The notes beneath the pieces were generated by a model. It did no database searches, was not told the DNA's origin, and saw nothing but the letters and a program-made list of their open reading frames with translations. The translations under genes and the position numbers were made by a program. Shown here piece by piece: positions 54,171 to 63,746 of a stretch of 64,000 nucleotides of DNA. How positions within the stretch are numbered: position 1 is the first letter of the stretch; each line of letters opens with the position of its first letter. This stretch comes from Platynereis dumerilii (Eukaryota > Annelida > Polychaeta > Phyllodocida > Nereididae), in the NCBI GenBank assembly GCA_026936325.1, contig JAPTHN010000074.1, forward strand, positions 744,001 to 808,000, given 5' to 3'.

Positions 54171-56226
54171 ATATATATATAAACTTTTATTTTGACAAAC
54201 CGAATATCAAAAAAGATACATGTGTAATCAATATCATAATACAAAGCAAAATCAAAGTCTACACTAGTTTACAGAAAGCTAAAAACAAGGTTTTAAAAGT
54301 ATAATGCTATTATTACAATACTGGTCCCAGTTCTAGTGATTAAACTTGTAAATGTCCGGTGTTTTTTTTTAAAAGAGTGTCCAATATCAGCTTAGATTAT
54401 CAAGTAAAAGATAGTTTTAAAAATATCCAAATAAATGTAATATCAGTCCTTAAAACATTATACAAAAATTTGTCGGATGCGCCAGCAGCAACTGCTTAAA
54501 GGCCCTCCAACATAAAAATGAGTGCTGTCGATATTCCTAAACAAAAACTCCATCTAGTTAGCAACTTAACATATCATTCACACATTATAATAAGGTATAC
54601 AACTGTTAGCAAAAAATGTAATATATATTCTGAAGAAATTCCCTACACATATCTAGCATTCAAACATGTATTTAGTACAGAAATTAATTTTGCAAAATCT
54701 AACTTGAAACTAAGAATCAGTTGTCAGGTTGTCCAAATTTGGTTTCGGAAAATTGCTACTCACATGTAGGGAGGCGCAGCTAGACAGCTAAAAATACACA
54801 GAAGGGTATTGACTTATCATTAATTTCTTAGCAACACTTACATTACTTTGTTTAGGTAAGAGCCTATAGCCCATCCTCACCTCTCAGTGTAGGCTTGTGA
54901 ACCTACCCTGACCACATGCACCATGTTTCAGTGAAGATTGGCAGCTTGCCAATTATGCATCCGGCGCCGTAGATCGAGGCACTGAGAGGCATGCAGGAGG
55001 CTCTGAAAGGCTATGATAAAATGTCCTGTCCAATTAGAATCTGGATTACAACTGTGAAATTTCTGAACGTTGACAAATGTTTGAGCTGGGCAATGTGTGA
55101 GCCAATGTTTGTGGCTAGGAATGGTGACTGTAATAAATCAGATAACTGTTTCGTAATTCTGCCAGCCTAAACAAACTTAAACTGTGAAATTTCTCTCATA
55201 AATAGTTAGAGGGGGGGAAGCTGTCCACCAAGCAAGCCTGGCCGGGGATTGTAGTGACCAGCTCATTCAGCCTGGTCAAAATGTAGGCACAGAGTTACCC
55301 GCTTACTCCTGTTCTAATACAAGGAACTGAGATAGATAGATGGATAGATAGATAGGTAGATAGATATATAGAGAGATAGATAGATTGATAGATGGATAGA
55401 TATACACGGTATCCTCTGTCTACACCAGGTACTGTGCAAAGACTCCCTCTCTTGGATAGATATTGCAAAATCAGCTGTTTATAAGACATGAAGAATGTGA
55501 ACAATGGTTTTCACAGTTTGCACAAAACATGGTTTCATTATATTTCAAAAATGGCATATTCTTTACAGTTAATAATAATCTTCTTGTGGGCCCAGTCTCA
55601 GTTGCACAAGTTTTGTCACAACAAGCTCACGACAAAAATCTGAAAAGGTTCCTGATTGGTTGTCACTTAAATATGTAAGTAGATAAATTTTAATGAGACT
55701 CCACTCTCAGACTGGGCTTGAGAGCAGGGGTAGTGTCAACTATCCCCGCGTGAGGAGGATGCTATAGCCTGTATTACATCCGGTCTTTTATCTGACATCA
55801 GTGCAATAAATTTTTCACTTTCATCAAGACTACTTAAGTTGGGCATAAGGCTACTAACTCTGTCAAAAAGCTCTGATCTGGGGGCATCATTATTAGTACA
55901 AATTAAGAGGCAACGAATCTCGTCTTCTATATCGTCAGTATTACATTTGTCACATTTGCTCTCTTCTATCGGGATTTTGGGTATGTTATGTCTACTTGTT
56001 TCAATTTTTAGATTATGGGAGCTTACTCTGAATGTGGCAATGTTGCTGTATGTTTTCTTTGAGAGGTTTAGATTTAGATACGGTTCTAGACAGTAACTTG
56101 TCTTAAACATTTTATACGTGTGCAGTTTGGGAAATTTATCAGTTATTAATCTCATTCAAAATTCTGGACTGTTCCTCTGAATATAGCTTAAGTTTGATTT
56201 CCTTTAAAATTTTGCCAGGCTCATTG
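54171..56226 (-). mobile_element. LINE A, copy 2, inserted in LINE B
   Basis: Minus strand, 3' end in (TATA)n at 54171, coding tail at 55736-56155 (F-K-T-S-Y-C-L-E-P-Y-L-N-L-N-L, C-D-K-C-N ... C-L-L-I-C) matching copy 1's C-terminus, with a frameshift and stop near 56150. It is 5'-truncated to about the last 180 codons. The target duplication GTTAAATA is at 54166-54173 and 56227-56234. Relative to copy 1, about 1.2 kb of extra sequence (54340-55700) separates coding tail and 3' end. Confidence 0.8.
55331..55402. repeat. GATA microsatellite
   Basis: Imperfect (GATA)n within LINE A copy 2's extra sequence. Confidence 0.85.
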
Positions 56227-57126
56227 GTTAAATAATGTTACTTTTGATGATATTAAGAATACAGTTATGAGTGAATGTGATATATTGAAGATAAAGAAAT
56301 TGAAATGTGGTAAAAATGATGGTAATGTCGGTGTTTTTTCGGACCATATAATTAATGGAACTCCAAAGTTGTTAAAAATATTAACTGATATGTTTAATAT
56401 GATGATTATACATACATGGGTGTAGCCCAAAAGATATGTTAGTTGGGACATCCGTCCCAATTCCGAAGGGTAAATGCTTGAATGTTTGTAAGTCTGGGGC
56501 ATATGAATGCTGAGTATCATGTGTAAAATATTGGATTTTTAAACGTCAAAAGATAAGAAAGGTTTTTTGAGTTGTGACATGAAGTTTGGCTTTAAGAGAA
56601 GGTTGTCTACCACTATGGCGACAGCTGTGGTGACAGAAACTTTAGATTACTATTTGAACAATAACGGTCATGTCTATATGTTGGCTTTAGATGCCACAAA
56701 AGCCTTTGATAGAGTTGAATGCAGTGCTTTTTTTGAAAAATTATTACGGAGGAATATCAACCCTCCATTTATTAGATTAGTATATAACATGTACTTAAAT
56801 CAGGAGATGAGAGTTAAATTTAATCTAAAAACATCAGAACATTTCAGCGTATCAAATGGTGTCAAGCAGTTATATAATCTAGAAAAGAGTAACTTTGGAT
56901 GCAGAGTTGGTGACAATTATGTAGGCTGTGTCGCTTACACTGATGATATTGTATTACTAGCTCCAAAACTTGCTGAATTGAAGGAACAGATAAATATAGC
57001 AGAACAGTATGCGAAATATCATTGTTTTAAATTCAATGGTAATAAGAGTAAATGTATGTTAGAAAATCAAAGAACCAACCGAATATGTGTGTAAGAGTAA
57101 ATGATGAAATTGTGAAATGGGTAGAT
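56227..57126 (+). pseudogene. LINE B reverse transcriptase, middle part
   Basis: Continues the frame interrupted at 54170: K-C-G-K-N-D-G-N-V-G-V-F-S-D-H-I, V-P-I-P-K-G-K, F-G-F-K-R-R-L-S-T-T, A-L-D-A-T-K-A-F-D-R-V, then a deletion removing G-G-V-L-S-P, then C-V-A-Y-T-D-D-I-V-L-L-A-P. It stops at the TIR element. One residue of the Y-A-D-D box is changed. Confidence 0.75.
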
Positions 57127-58105
57127 GGGCCATTCTCAAATTCCGGGACAACAGGTATAGGAAAAATGTCCTGTAACGGAGGGGACAATGTGGTAACGGA
57201 GTGGAATTTTGATGTAAAAAAGCAACTGTAGGAACAGCAACAAAAGGAAAAACAATAAAAGATTGATGTAACTATCATTTTCAGAAGTACTTCATCCCGC
57301 ATCAGTAGATTTTTTGGTCCAAATGTCAATTTCTTGCTTATGATCTGGTAACAGAGTGGATGGTAACGGAGTGGAACGATTTTTTGCTTTTCGCTCAATA
57401 CTGCTTTTTATTTTGGAGACTAGATAAAACAATTGCAGACTATTAAAAGCTGTCACCCTCAGCAATATATACATGAAATCACTATTTAAAACTATCATTG
57501 GTAAGCTTGGAAACGAAGGAAACGGAGTGGACATTTTGGTGAGACCAAAAACATTTTCTATGAATATTATGTCTTAATTTATTGAATACATGTTTTATGA
57601 AGTCTGCAAGGCAGTGGTACTATGGCGCACATGCGTCTGATGATGTTCAGTGAAAATAGCTCATGAAAAACAATAACGAACCGAGCTATGGCAAGTAACG
57701 GAGTGGACAAAAAAATTGACAAATTAGTGACACGTCTATTGCATCAATTTAATCAATGAGATTATACAAAAGAAAAATTGAATGTAAACTAGATATAAAT
57801 TCAAGTCTATATTCTCATGAATCATGTAAAGAAACTTTGAAAATAATGGTACATTAGGAGGAAAATGAACACTTGATTTTGTCATGTCAGGTCCAGTGAC
57901 AGGGAAAAACCATTGATTTTGCACGGATTACTGGAAATAATGCACAAAAATAAGGTCTAATGAATGACTTTTTGTTCCAAATGCAGTGGTTCTAAATAGA
58001 AATATGAATAACAGATGTAGAGTGACGCTTCAGATATTAATCGCATTCAAATTTATGTCAGGGAACTGGAGTGACGCAAATTGTCCCGAAATTTGAGAAT
58101 GACCC
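57127..58105. mobile_element. 1-kb non-coding TIR element inside LINE B
   Basis: Inverted ends GGGYCATTCTCAAATTYCGG at 57127 and 58105, with AT on both sides as a possible 2-bp duplication. GTAACGGAGTGGAC or a close variant recurs at about 57172, 57190, 57348, 57363, 57519, 57693 and 58070. No ORF. LINE B RT reads on at 58106 (E-I-F-Y-L-G-H-I-I-K). Confidence 0.8.
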
Positions 58106-58640
58106 ATATGAGATTTTCTACCTTGGACACATTATTAAGAGAGATAGAACTCAATCAGATATTGATGGTACTAGAAATGATTTTGTTTGCAAATTTAACA
58201 GTTTGAACACTGACATGCGCGATTCAAAGCCATCATTGAAGTGACTTATTTCTTAAATATTGTATGCCGCTATATGAAATAATGTTCTGTGACCTTTCAA
58301 ATAGATGTAAGATGGATATCTTATATAAAGAGTGGCGTAAAGCTATGCGCAGAATATGGATATTGCCTTATAGGACTCATGGTCGATATTTGTAGCATAC
58401 AGCAAATTGTAAACCAGTTAATTTAGATCTTCAGCAGAGGTTTCTAAGAATCTTTTTTTGCTTTTTTCTATTTCCCTTACATTTATAGATTTTGATAAAG
58501 ATCTAGCTGGGCTTATGTAACTGAATCAATGCACCATGAATGTCATACACGCTTTATTATTTACATAATTGATGATCATAAAGCCCTAAATGTGCACTGT
58601 AGTCACAAGTCTCCTCGACACTGAAGAAGATCGTCAAGAA

Positions 58641-58841
58641 ATGTCATTCTGTTGTTACCCAGGTGTATTTTCTTTCCTTAAATTTGTGTTTGTGACATTT
58701 TGTCTCCTCCTTCAAGAAGGTAAAGCAGGTGGGTTATCTAAATTTTCTTGTCATATTGCAGTGATAATATTTTTCAATATCTTTTTTTATGCAGATGCCA
58801 TACAAAAGGCAAACATGAAAAGAAAAATAAGAAGATTTTAA
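58641..58841 (+). CDS. small secreted-peptide gene or alternative first exon
   Basis: ATG at 58641 starts M-S-F-C-C-Y-P-G-V-F, a hydrophobic core, then L-L-L-Q-E-G-K-A at a donor CAGGTGGG (exon end 58728, phase 1). A 66-bp gap ends in a strong acceptor (TTTTTTTATGCAG, 58794), after which D-A-I-Q-K-A-N-M-K-R-K-I-R-R-F and a stop follow (58839-58841). Spliced, this is a 44-residue precursor with a 15-residue, strongly basic tail; unspliced, the same frame stays open (67 residues). Alternatively the exon splices to gene 4's 60332 exon, since its phase fits and its homologue at 39286-39379 has no such tail. A decayed copy is at 44773-44967. No known peptide family is recognised. Confidence 0.5.
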   Translation: MSFCCYPGVFSFLKFVFVTFCLLLQEGKAGGLSKFSCHIAVIIFFNIFFYADAIQKANMKRKIRRF

Positions 58842-59035
58842 ACCCTTTGGAACTTATTTTCAAGAGTTGGGTGTATAGCCACCTGAGGGTGTGATTGCCA
58901 AATTCTAAATTATTTGCCATCTCTTTAATTTGGTCAGTGGTGTAACAAAACTGAGAAATATAATACTGGTTAAATTGGTGTGAAAGGCACTAAAAACCGT
59001 AAAGAAATCACAATGTGTTAATGCTTACTAATAGC

Positions 59036-59267
59036 TCATAAATATTATACCATTCAACTCATCTGTCAGCCAATCACATGTCAGTATTTCAGGGAAATAA
59101 TTCCCATATTCTTTGTTGCCTTGTTATCTTCTCGTGTTTCAGCGTTTCACTCAAGCTATAAGTCGGTTATTCACCGTGGGATCAGGAATTTGTGTTTATC
59201 ACACCTCGGGCTAAAGCCCTCAGGTGATAAGTCACATATTCCCTCTCCCATGGTGAATAACCTATAC
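59036..59267. mobile_element. palindromic MITE, unit 2 only
   Basis: An insertion relative to unit 1 (46390-46405). It contains GGTTATTCACCGTGGGA and, inverted, TCCCATGGTGAATAACC around CCTCGGGCTAAAGCCCTCAGG. Confidence 0.7.
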
Positions 59268-59690
59268 GAATGCACATTGAACAACTGATCCGCTGATGCA
59301 TAACAAATTTTTGACAAATATAATTTGAATACAAAATATCAAACATCTATATCGAGTTTGATAAAAACTGTAATAAAGCATTGTAAGCTATCATTTTAAC
59401 CACCACTCCAGTATTATCCTTAGTAAGTGGCACTAAGTGACATGACCACTGACCAAAACTAATTGTTAACAGCATTTTTTCCATACAACAGGCAAAATCA
59501 ATAAATAGCTTTTACCAAATAGTCAATGTTGTGCATTATTGATTGTCTTTGGCGACTATAATCAAATAAAAAAAATTCGTGTTCAACTGTTAGTTTCTGC
59601 AAAGTCAAGCCTCATTGTAACTATCACCTATGCTGGAATACCAGATATAGTCTCAGTTTACACAGGACCATACCATTAGTGCATTTCGAA

Positions 59691-62236
59691 ATGGCATTTC
59701 CAAACAATTCAGCAGTCTTCAACTTTCTCTTTGTGTCATTCAAAGTTTTTATTCACTTTCAAGGTGGAAATGCAGGTTGGTTATTGAGATATTTAACTTT
59801 TCAGATTTCATGTTTCATGGAGGAGCAAGTATACTGAAATGAGACTTTTTTCTTTGTGCAACTGCTTATATATCAAAGTAGAACTAATTCTTGATTTCTA
59901 AACCTTCATGACAAAACAATAATAGGAAAAGTAAATTCAACAATAAAACTAAAAATAAAAAAAACAAACATTGGGGGTATCAGTTTTTGCTAACTGCAAC
60001 ATGAGGGTTTACAGTTTCAATTCAATTGGCTGATTGCTGTCTCCCTACACTGTAAAATTTGAAATTTTGAGTTAGCTCAAATGATTGAGTGAGATGGTTG
60101 CACAATTTGTTTGAGCCATGATAGCTTGATGTTTTGAGTTATGATAATCGTTATGTTGTTATAACTTACAAACAACAAGCTATCTTGGCTCAAAGGAATT
60201 GTGCAACCATCTCACTCAATCAATTAAGCTAACTCAAAATTTACAGTGTACAGTACGTCTTACATAAGTTACTTAGCTTATCAAAAATGCATAAATATAT
60301 AACATGCAGACGATCATTTATCCCTTTTCAGCTGAAGTATCATACACATTGACAGGACACACCTACACATATGTCGATTACAATGTGCATGAAACGACAT
60401 ACTTTGTGTTCAAGATCAGAGGCACTGTGGGTGCTCAAGTTGGTCTGTTTAAGGAAATACAGACAAGCTTGGCTGGTGTATCTTTCTATGAGTTTGTGGT
60501 GGGAGCAAACAACGCAAGGCAGCCAGGTTTAAGACTCTCAGAATCATCAGGTCACGTAAACACAAATCCCGCTTTCGCAACCCCAGTTTACAATTCCACA
60601 ACGTTCTCCACTCTTTGGATGTCTTGGCAAGACCACATCATGTCGTTCGGATTTGGGGCAGAACCAGGAAAAAGTCTTATATTTGAATATGACAGCAGGG
60701 CTTCTCCGATGGAAATAAATCATCTGGGATTTCAGGCATATGGCTCCCATGCCCACACCTTCATTTACTACAATGGTAAGTCAATGGTTACACAGAATGA
60801 ATGAATGTGAGTTCATTAATAAGATAGGATGGATGAATGCGAGATAATTAATAAAATGAGTGACAATTAAAACAAACCTCCAATACCTTGATATAACGAG
60901 ACAAAGGAATGACGTCGATTCTTAATTTGCATTTTTTTTAAATGAAATGTGCATTGTTCTGAGATAGCAATCCTTACTGGTGTCCATTTTATCAATGACG
61001 TAATATATTGATCATCATTCATGTCATATCAAAAATTGCTAATATCTACAACAGATTCAATTATAAATGTTTGAGTTATTATCTGATATTTTCACTAATA
61101 TAGTAGGCTACTTAGATAGATTTAAGTAGATAGCCTAACTGATTCTCCTTTTTGCAGTGCAATTGATGGACCCTACCAGTTGTCTAATTGACTTATTAAC
61201 TTTGCAAACATCAACCACACTATCAGACCTCATCAATGATGGTGATGCGACAACATGTGCAGAAATTACAACAAATGTAAGTACGACAAGAGATGTAATA
61301 ATTTATGCTAAGTAACTTTTAATAACGCTGTTTTACTTTTGATATAAATACGAGCTGAAAATGCAAATTAAGAAAAGGAGAAGCAAATACAGTAAATTAG
61401 TATGAGAGAATGTCAAAATAGTCCAGGCCAAGGAAAACACTGGGAAAACTTCGGAAAATCCAGAAGTAAGACTGTGTAGACAAGAACTATTTCGGCCTTT
61501 GGACTTTGTTACACCAACATATACAGGACAGCTCAAAATAAACTATGACTACCTCTGCAGGAAGGAAGAATCAGCAAAAACTTTACCCTTTCGCACCTTT
61601 TGGTTACCCCAGAATCATTTCCTGCTTTTAAGTACTTTGAACTACCTTTTAAAATTGCATTAAATGTACTTTAAATCAACACCAATTTGAACTCAAACAT
61701 CCCCATTCCAATTGCTTTTAAATTCTTTGATGTTGTGCCCCTTGATAATTGCAATCACATTGCTAGCTGTGATAATAGAGTTCTTGAAACGGGATAAGGT
61801 TGTGGTGAGGCATAAAAGGGAGTTGTCAGGAGAATTGGGATAGGGAGGACAAAGAAGGCAAAAGTAGGTAAACAGAGGACTTCTGAAGGAAAGTTATTTT
61901 TCCTTTATTTTGAGTTGTACTGTACTGTAACAATTTATTAATTTGCAGGTTACTTCAAGGCAGAACATATTCCTGCCTCTTCTCATCCACAAACCACAAC
62001 CAGTCAAGATTAAACTGTTATTGAGATCAGTCCAATCCTGTGACCAATCAAACGTTATGGTCTTCACAACATCCAGAATGCAGGAATGTTTGCGGTCCAG
62101 CAATGGTACTGAAAATGGAGCTGTAGCGTGTATCTACCAATGTCCAAATATTTGCTCAACCAAAGTCACAGTTAGTTTTATGAGGCCATGGGACAGGCCG
62201 CCTCAATGGTCTCTCTGCGAAATAATACCTTTGTAA
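59691..62236 (+). CDS. gene 4: secreted Methyltransf_FA-domain protein, 311 residues
   Basis: Exons 59691-59775, 60332-60775, 61158-61276 and 61949-62236, all open, all with canonical sites and the same phases and lengths as gene 3. Residues 1-28 (M-A-F-P-N-N-S-A-V-F ... F-Q-G-G-N-A) are a signal peptide. Residues ~30-176 are the Methyltransf_FA domain. Residues ~178-216 include L-M-D-P-T-S-C and L-I-N-D-G-D-A-T-T-C. Residues 217-311 are a Cys-rich module with C-x(n)-C spacing like gene 3, ending W-S-L-C-E-I-I-P-L. It differs from gene 3 at scattered positions (for example H-V-N-T-N-P-A-F-A against V-V-T-T-N-P-A-F-P). Intron 1 has a recent MITE (60048-60248). An AATAAA is 28 bp past the stop. 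A lectin-like or ligand-binding extracellular role is plausible; enzymatic activity is not supported. Confidence 0.87.
60048..60248. mobile_element. foldback MITE with readable empty site
   Basis: Arms start CACTGTAAA and continue through TTTTGAGTTAGCT, GAGTGAGATGGTTGCACAAT and AGCCATGATAGCTTG, inverted on the right. TA is duplicated at both ends (60046-60047, 60249-60250). Unit 1 has CCCTACAGTAC at this place, the uninterrupted site with a single TA. Confidence 0.9.
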
Positions 62237-62263
62237 ATTTCATTTTGTTCTGAGTGTGCTTAA

Positions 62264-62269
62264 AATAAA
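62264..62269 (+). promoter_or_regulatory. polyadenylation signal of gene 4
   Basis: AATAAA 28 bp after the stop codon, followed within ~20 bp by a T/G-rich stretch. Confidence 0.7.
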
Positions 62270-62429
62270 AGTGTTTGACTTTTGCCTTGACTTTGATTGC
62301 ATTGATACATTATAACAACCTTGCATGCATGATAAAACTTTTAAAATACACCACTAAAACCTGAAACACAATCTGCCATGTCCTCATTACAATGCCTCTC
62401 TTACAAAGACATGGTCATGTATTTGTCGT

Positions 62430-62643
62430 ATGAAATAACATTGGGCCTGTGTTTCAATTACTTATCAAAGACTTTGACCCATACCTCCGACTACAGCAAA
62501 GAAAATAGGAAGCCATTGTTATCAAATATATTGGATGAGAATTCATGCTTCCACAAGCATTTTGGTTGAGAATGTTTAGCATTGACGCAATAGAACTATA
62601 TCATGTGTTTCACCTACTAAGTATACTTACAGGCTGCACTGTA
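62430..62643. mobile_element. MITE family CAGTGCCG, third copy (reverse)
   Basis: Reverse orientation of 42727-43011, decayed: shares GGGCCTGTGTTTCA, CAAAGACTTTGACCCATA, GAGAATTCATGCTTCCAC and the end CTTACAGGCTGCACTG next to TA. Confidence 0.7.
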
Positions 62644-62650
62644 TACAAGA

Positions 62651-63412
62651 CCAACCTCCCCCATGGCTTATGCTTGGAACAGCAATCGCTAGTTTTTGAG
62701 CACTGGATAAATATTTTCTTAAAGAACTGCCAAAACAAGGAAATATCTCCAGCAAAGCTGATTATATATATCAGAATCCGAAATATGCTGAAGAATAAGG
62801 ACACCCCAGTCCAATTGCACTTCCTGATGGGAATTTCTGAGTTTTTCAGCTTATTCTTGAAGTTCTTTCAATGAGAAGAACCACTTATTCACTTGCTGTA
62901 TGACCAGTTGTGCCTTTTCACCAAGAAGTTGCTCGCTCGGTTAGTTAAAAGTGAAGTGATTGATGGGAAGTCTCTGAAAGAAAAGACTTTCAATGAAGTC
63001 AACTCAACTGAACAACGAAAGAATCGAGATTGGGGACTCCGCAAAGACTGTTCTAATTCCTAGCATGAGAAAGTTCATTGCAGTGGAGAGCAATCAGCTC
63101 CTGAAGAAAATTCCATGGAGCAACAGTGTGATAAAAACACTAGAGTTAGCAACGGATACTAGAGTTTTGCAACAGAGTCGCAGGAAGCAATCTTGCACCA
63201 TTGATGCTGTCAAGTCTCCAGACAAGAAACTTCCGTTGAAACCGAACCGGGATATACTGGTGGACGAATGGAAGCAGCACCAGAGCAAAGAGGCCATCAA
63301 AGAATCATGGCAAATGGAGACATCTTCGACAGGTGAAAAGGAACCGAAGAGAGTGGCTATAGACCTATTTCACGGATGGTTCTCCAAGTTAACACCAAGG
63401 GAAAAGTGGTGA
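62651..63412 (+). pseudogene. decayed gene of an unidentified, probably repeat-associated protein family
   Basis: Coding-like sequence in two frames. To about 62990 it reads L-C-L-E-Q-Q-S-L-V-F-E-H-W-I-N, then L-H-F-L-M-G-I-S-E-F-F (stop near 62872) and L-I-H-L-L-Y-D-Q-L-C ... L-V-K-S-E-V-I. From 62993 to 63412 another frame gives I-E-I-G-D-S-A-K-T-V-L, M-R-K-F-I-A-V-E-S-N-Q and K-K-I-P-W-S-N-S-V-I-K. The order resembles a repetitive protein family I have seen in invertebrate and fish genomes but cannot name. The left side is cut by the MITE at 62430-62643. Confidence 0.35.
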
Positions 63413-63514
63413 ATACTCAAATCCCATTGGCTAATAGCATGAGTGAAATCACTGACAGACATTGACCTGTAATGGTACAGTGTAATGGTGTAGTGATGGG
63501 CCTCAATCAGGGTC

Positions 63515-63746
63515 ACTGGTTTACAACTGGGTGAAGGTCTTCCACCAGTAGGTCATTTGACTATCAAGTTTTAAAATTACCAAAGAGGTCAGCACTGCCC
63601 AGTACTCTCCAGTTCATTGGTACTCTCAATTGCATGAGTCCTGTGATTTTCTTGTCAGGCAATTGACAGGTGCTGCCCTCTCTTGTAATTTTAAAACTTG
63701 ATAGTCAAATGACCAGTGTAAGGCCATGACCCAGTTGTAAACCAGT
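63515..63746. mobile_element. palindromic foldback element
   Basis: ACTGGTTTACAACTGGGT and GGTCATTTGACTATCAAG...TTTTAAAATTAC are both repeated inverted at 63686-63746 around a ~90-bp centre. Confidence 0.75.

Larger units (their letters stand above)
50546..58458 (+). mobile_element. LINE B, copy 2, with three nested insertions
   Basis: A long but decayed copy. In order: ORF1-like sequence (50546-51660), apurinic-type endonuclease (51701-52210 and 53415-53510), linker and RT start (53510-54170), RT continued (56227-57126) and RT C-terminal part (58106-58458). The pieces are separated by a TIR element (52211-53414), LINE A (54171-56226) and another TIR element (57127-58105). RT motifs match copy 1 at 22485-24335. 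There are multiple stops and frameshifts, an RT deletion over the G-G-V-L-S-P block and Y-T-D-D in place of Y-A-D-D. The 3' end is missing: homology stops at F-L-R-I-F, exactly where duplication unit 2 begins. Confidence 0.8.
58459..62236 (+). repeat. segmental duplication, unit 2 (contains gene 4)
   Basis: Counterpart of 44596-49925; same order of small signal exon and four gene exons. Private insertions at 59036-59267 and 60048-60248. Begins exactly where LINE B copy 2 breaks off. Confidence 0.85.

Noticed and set aside
55463-55678. 71-residue ORF ending at a GTAAGT-like donor
   Set aside because: Amphipathic and plausible as an exon, but no partner exon was found and it sits inside insertion sequence of LINE A copy 2.
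44596-62236. CRISPR-like or phage-like repeat system
   Set aside because: Repeats are eukaryotic transposons and a segmental duplication; there is no repeat-spacer array and no cas-like gene.
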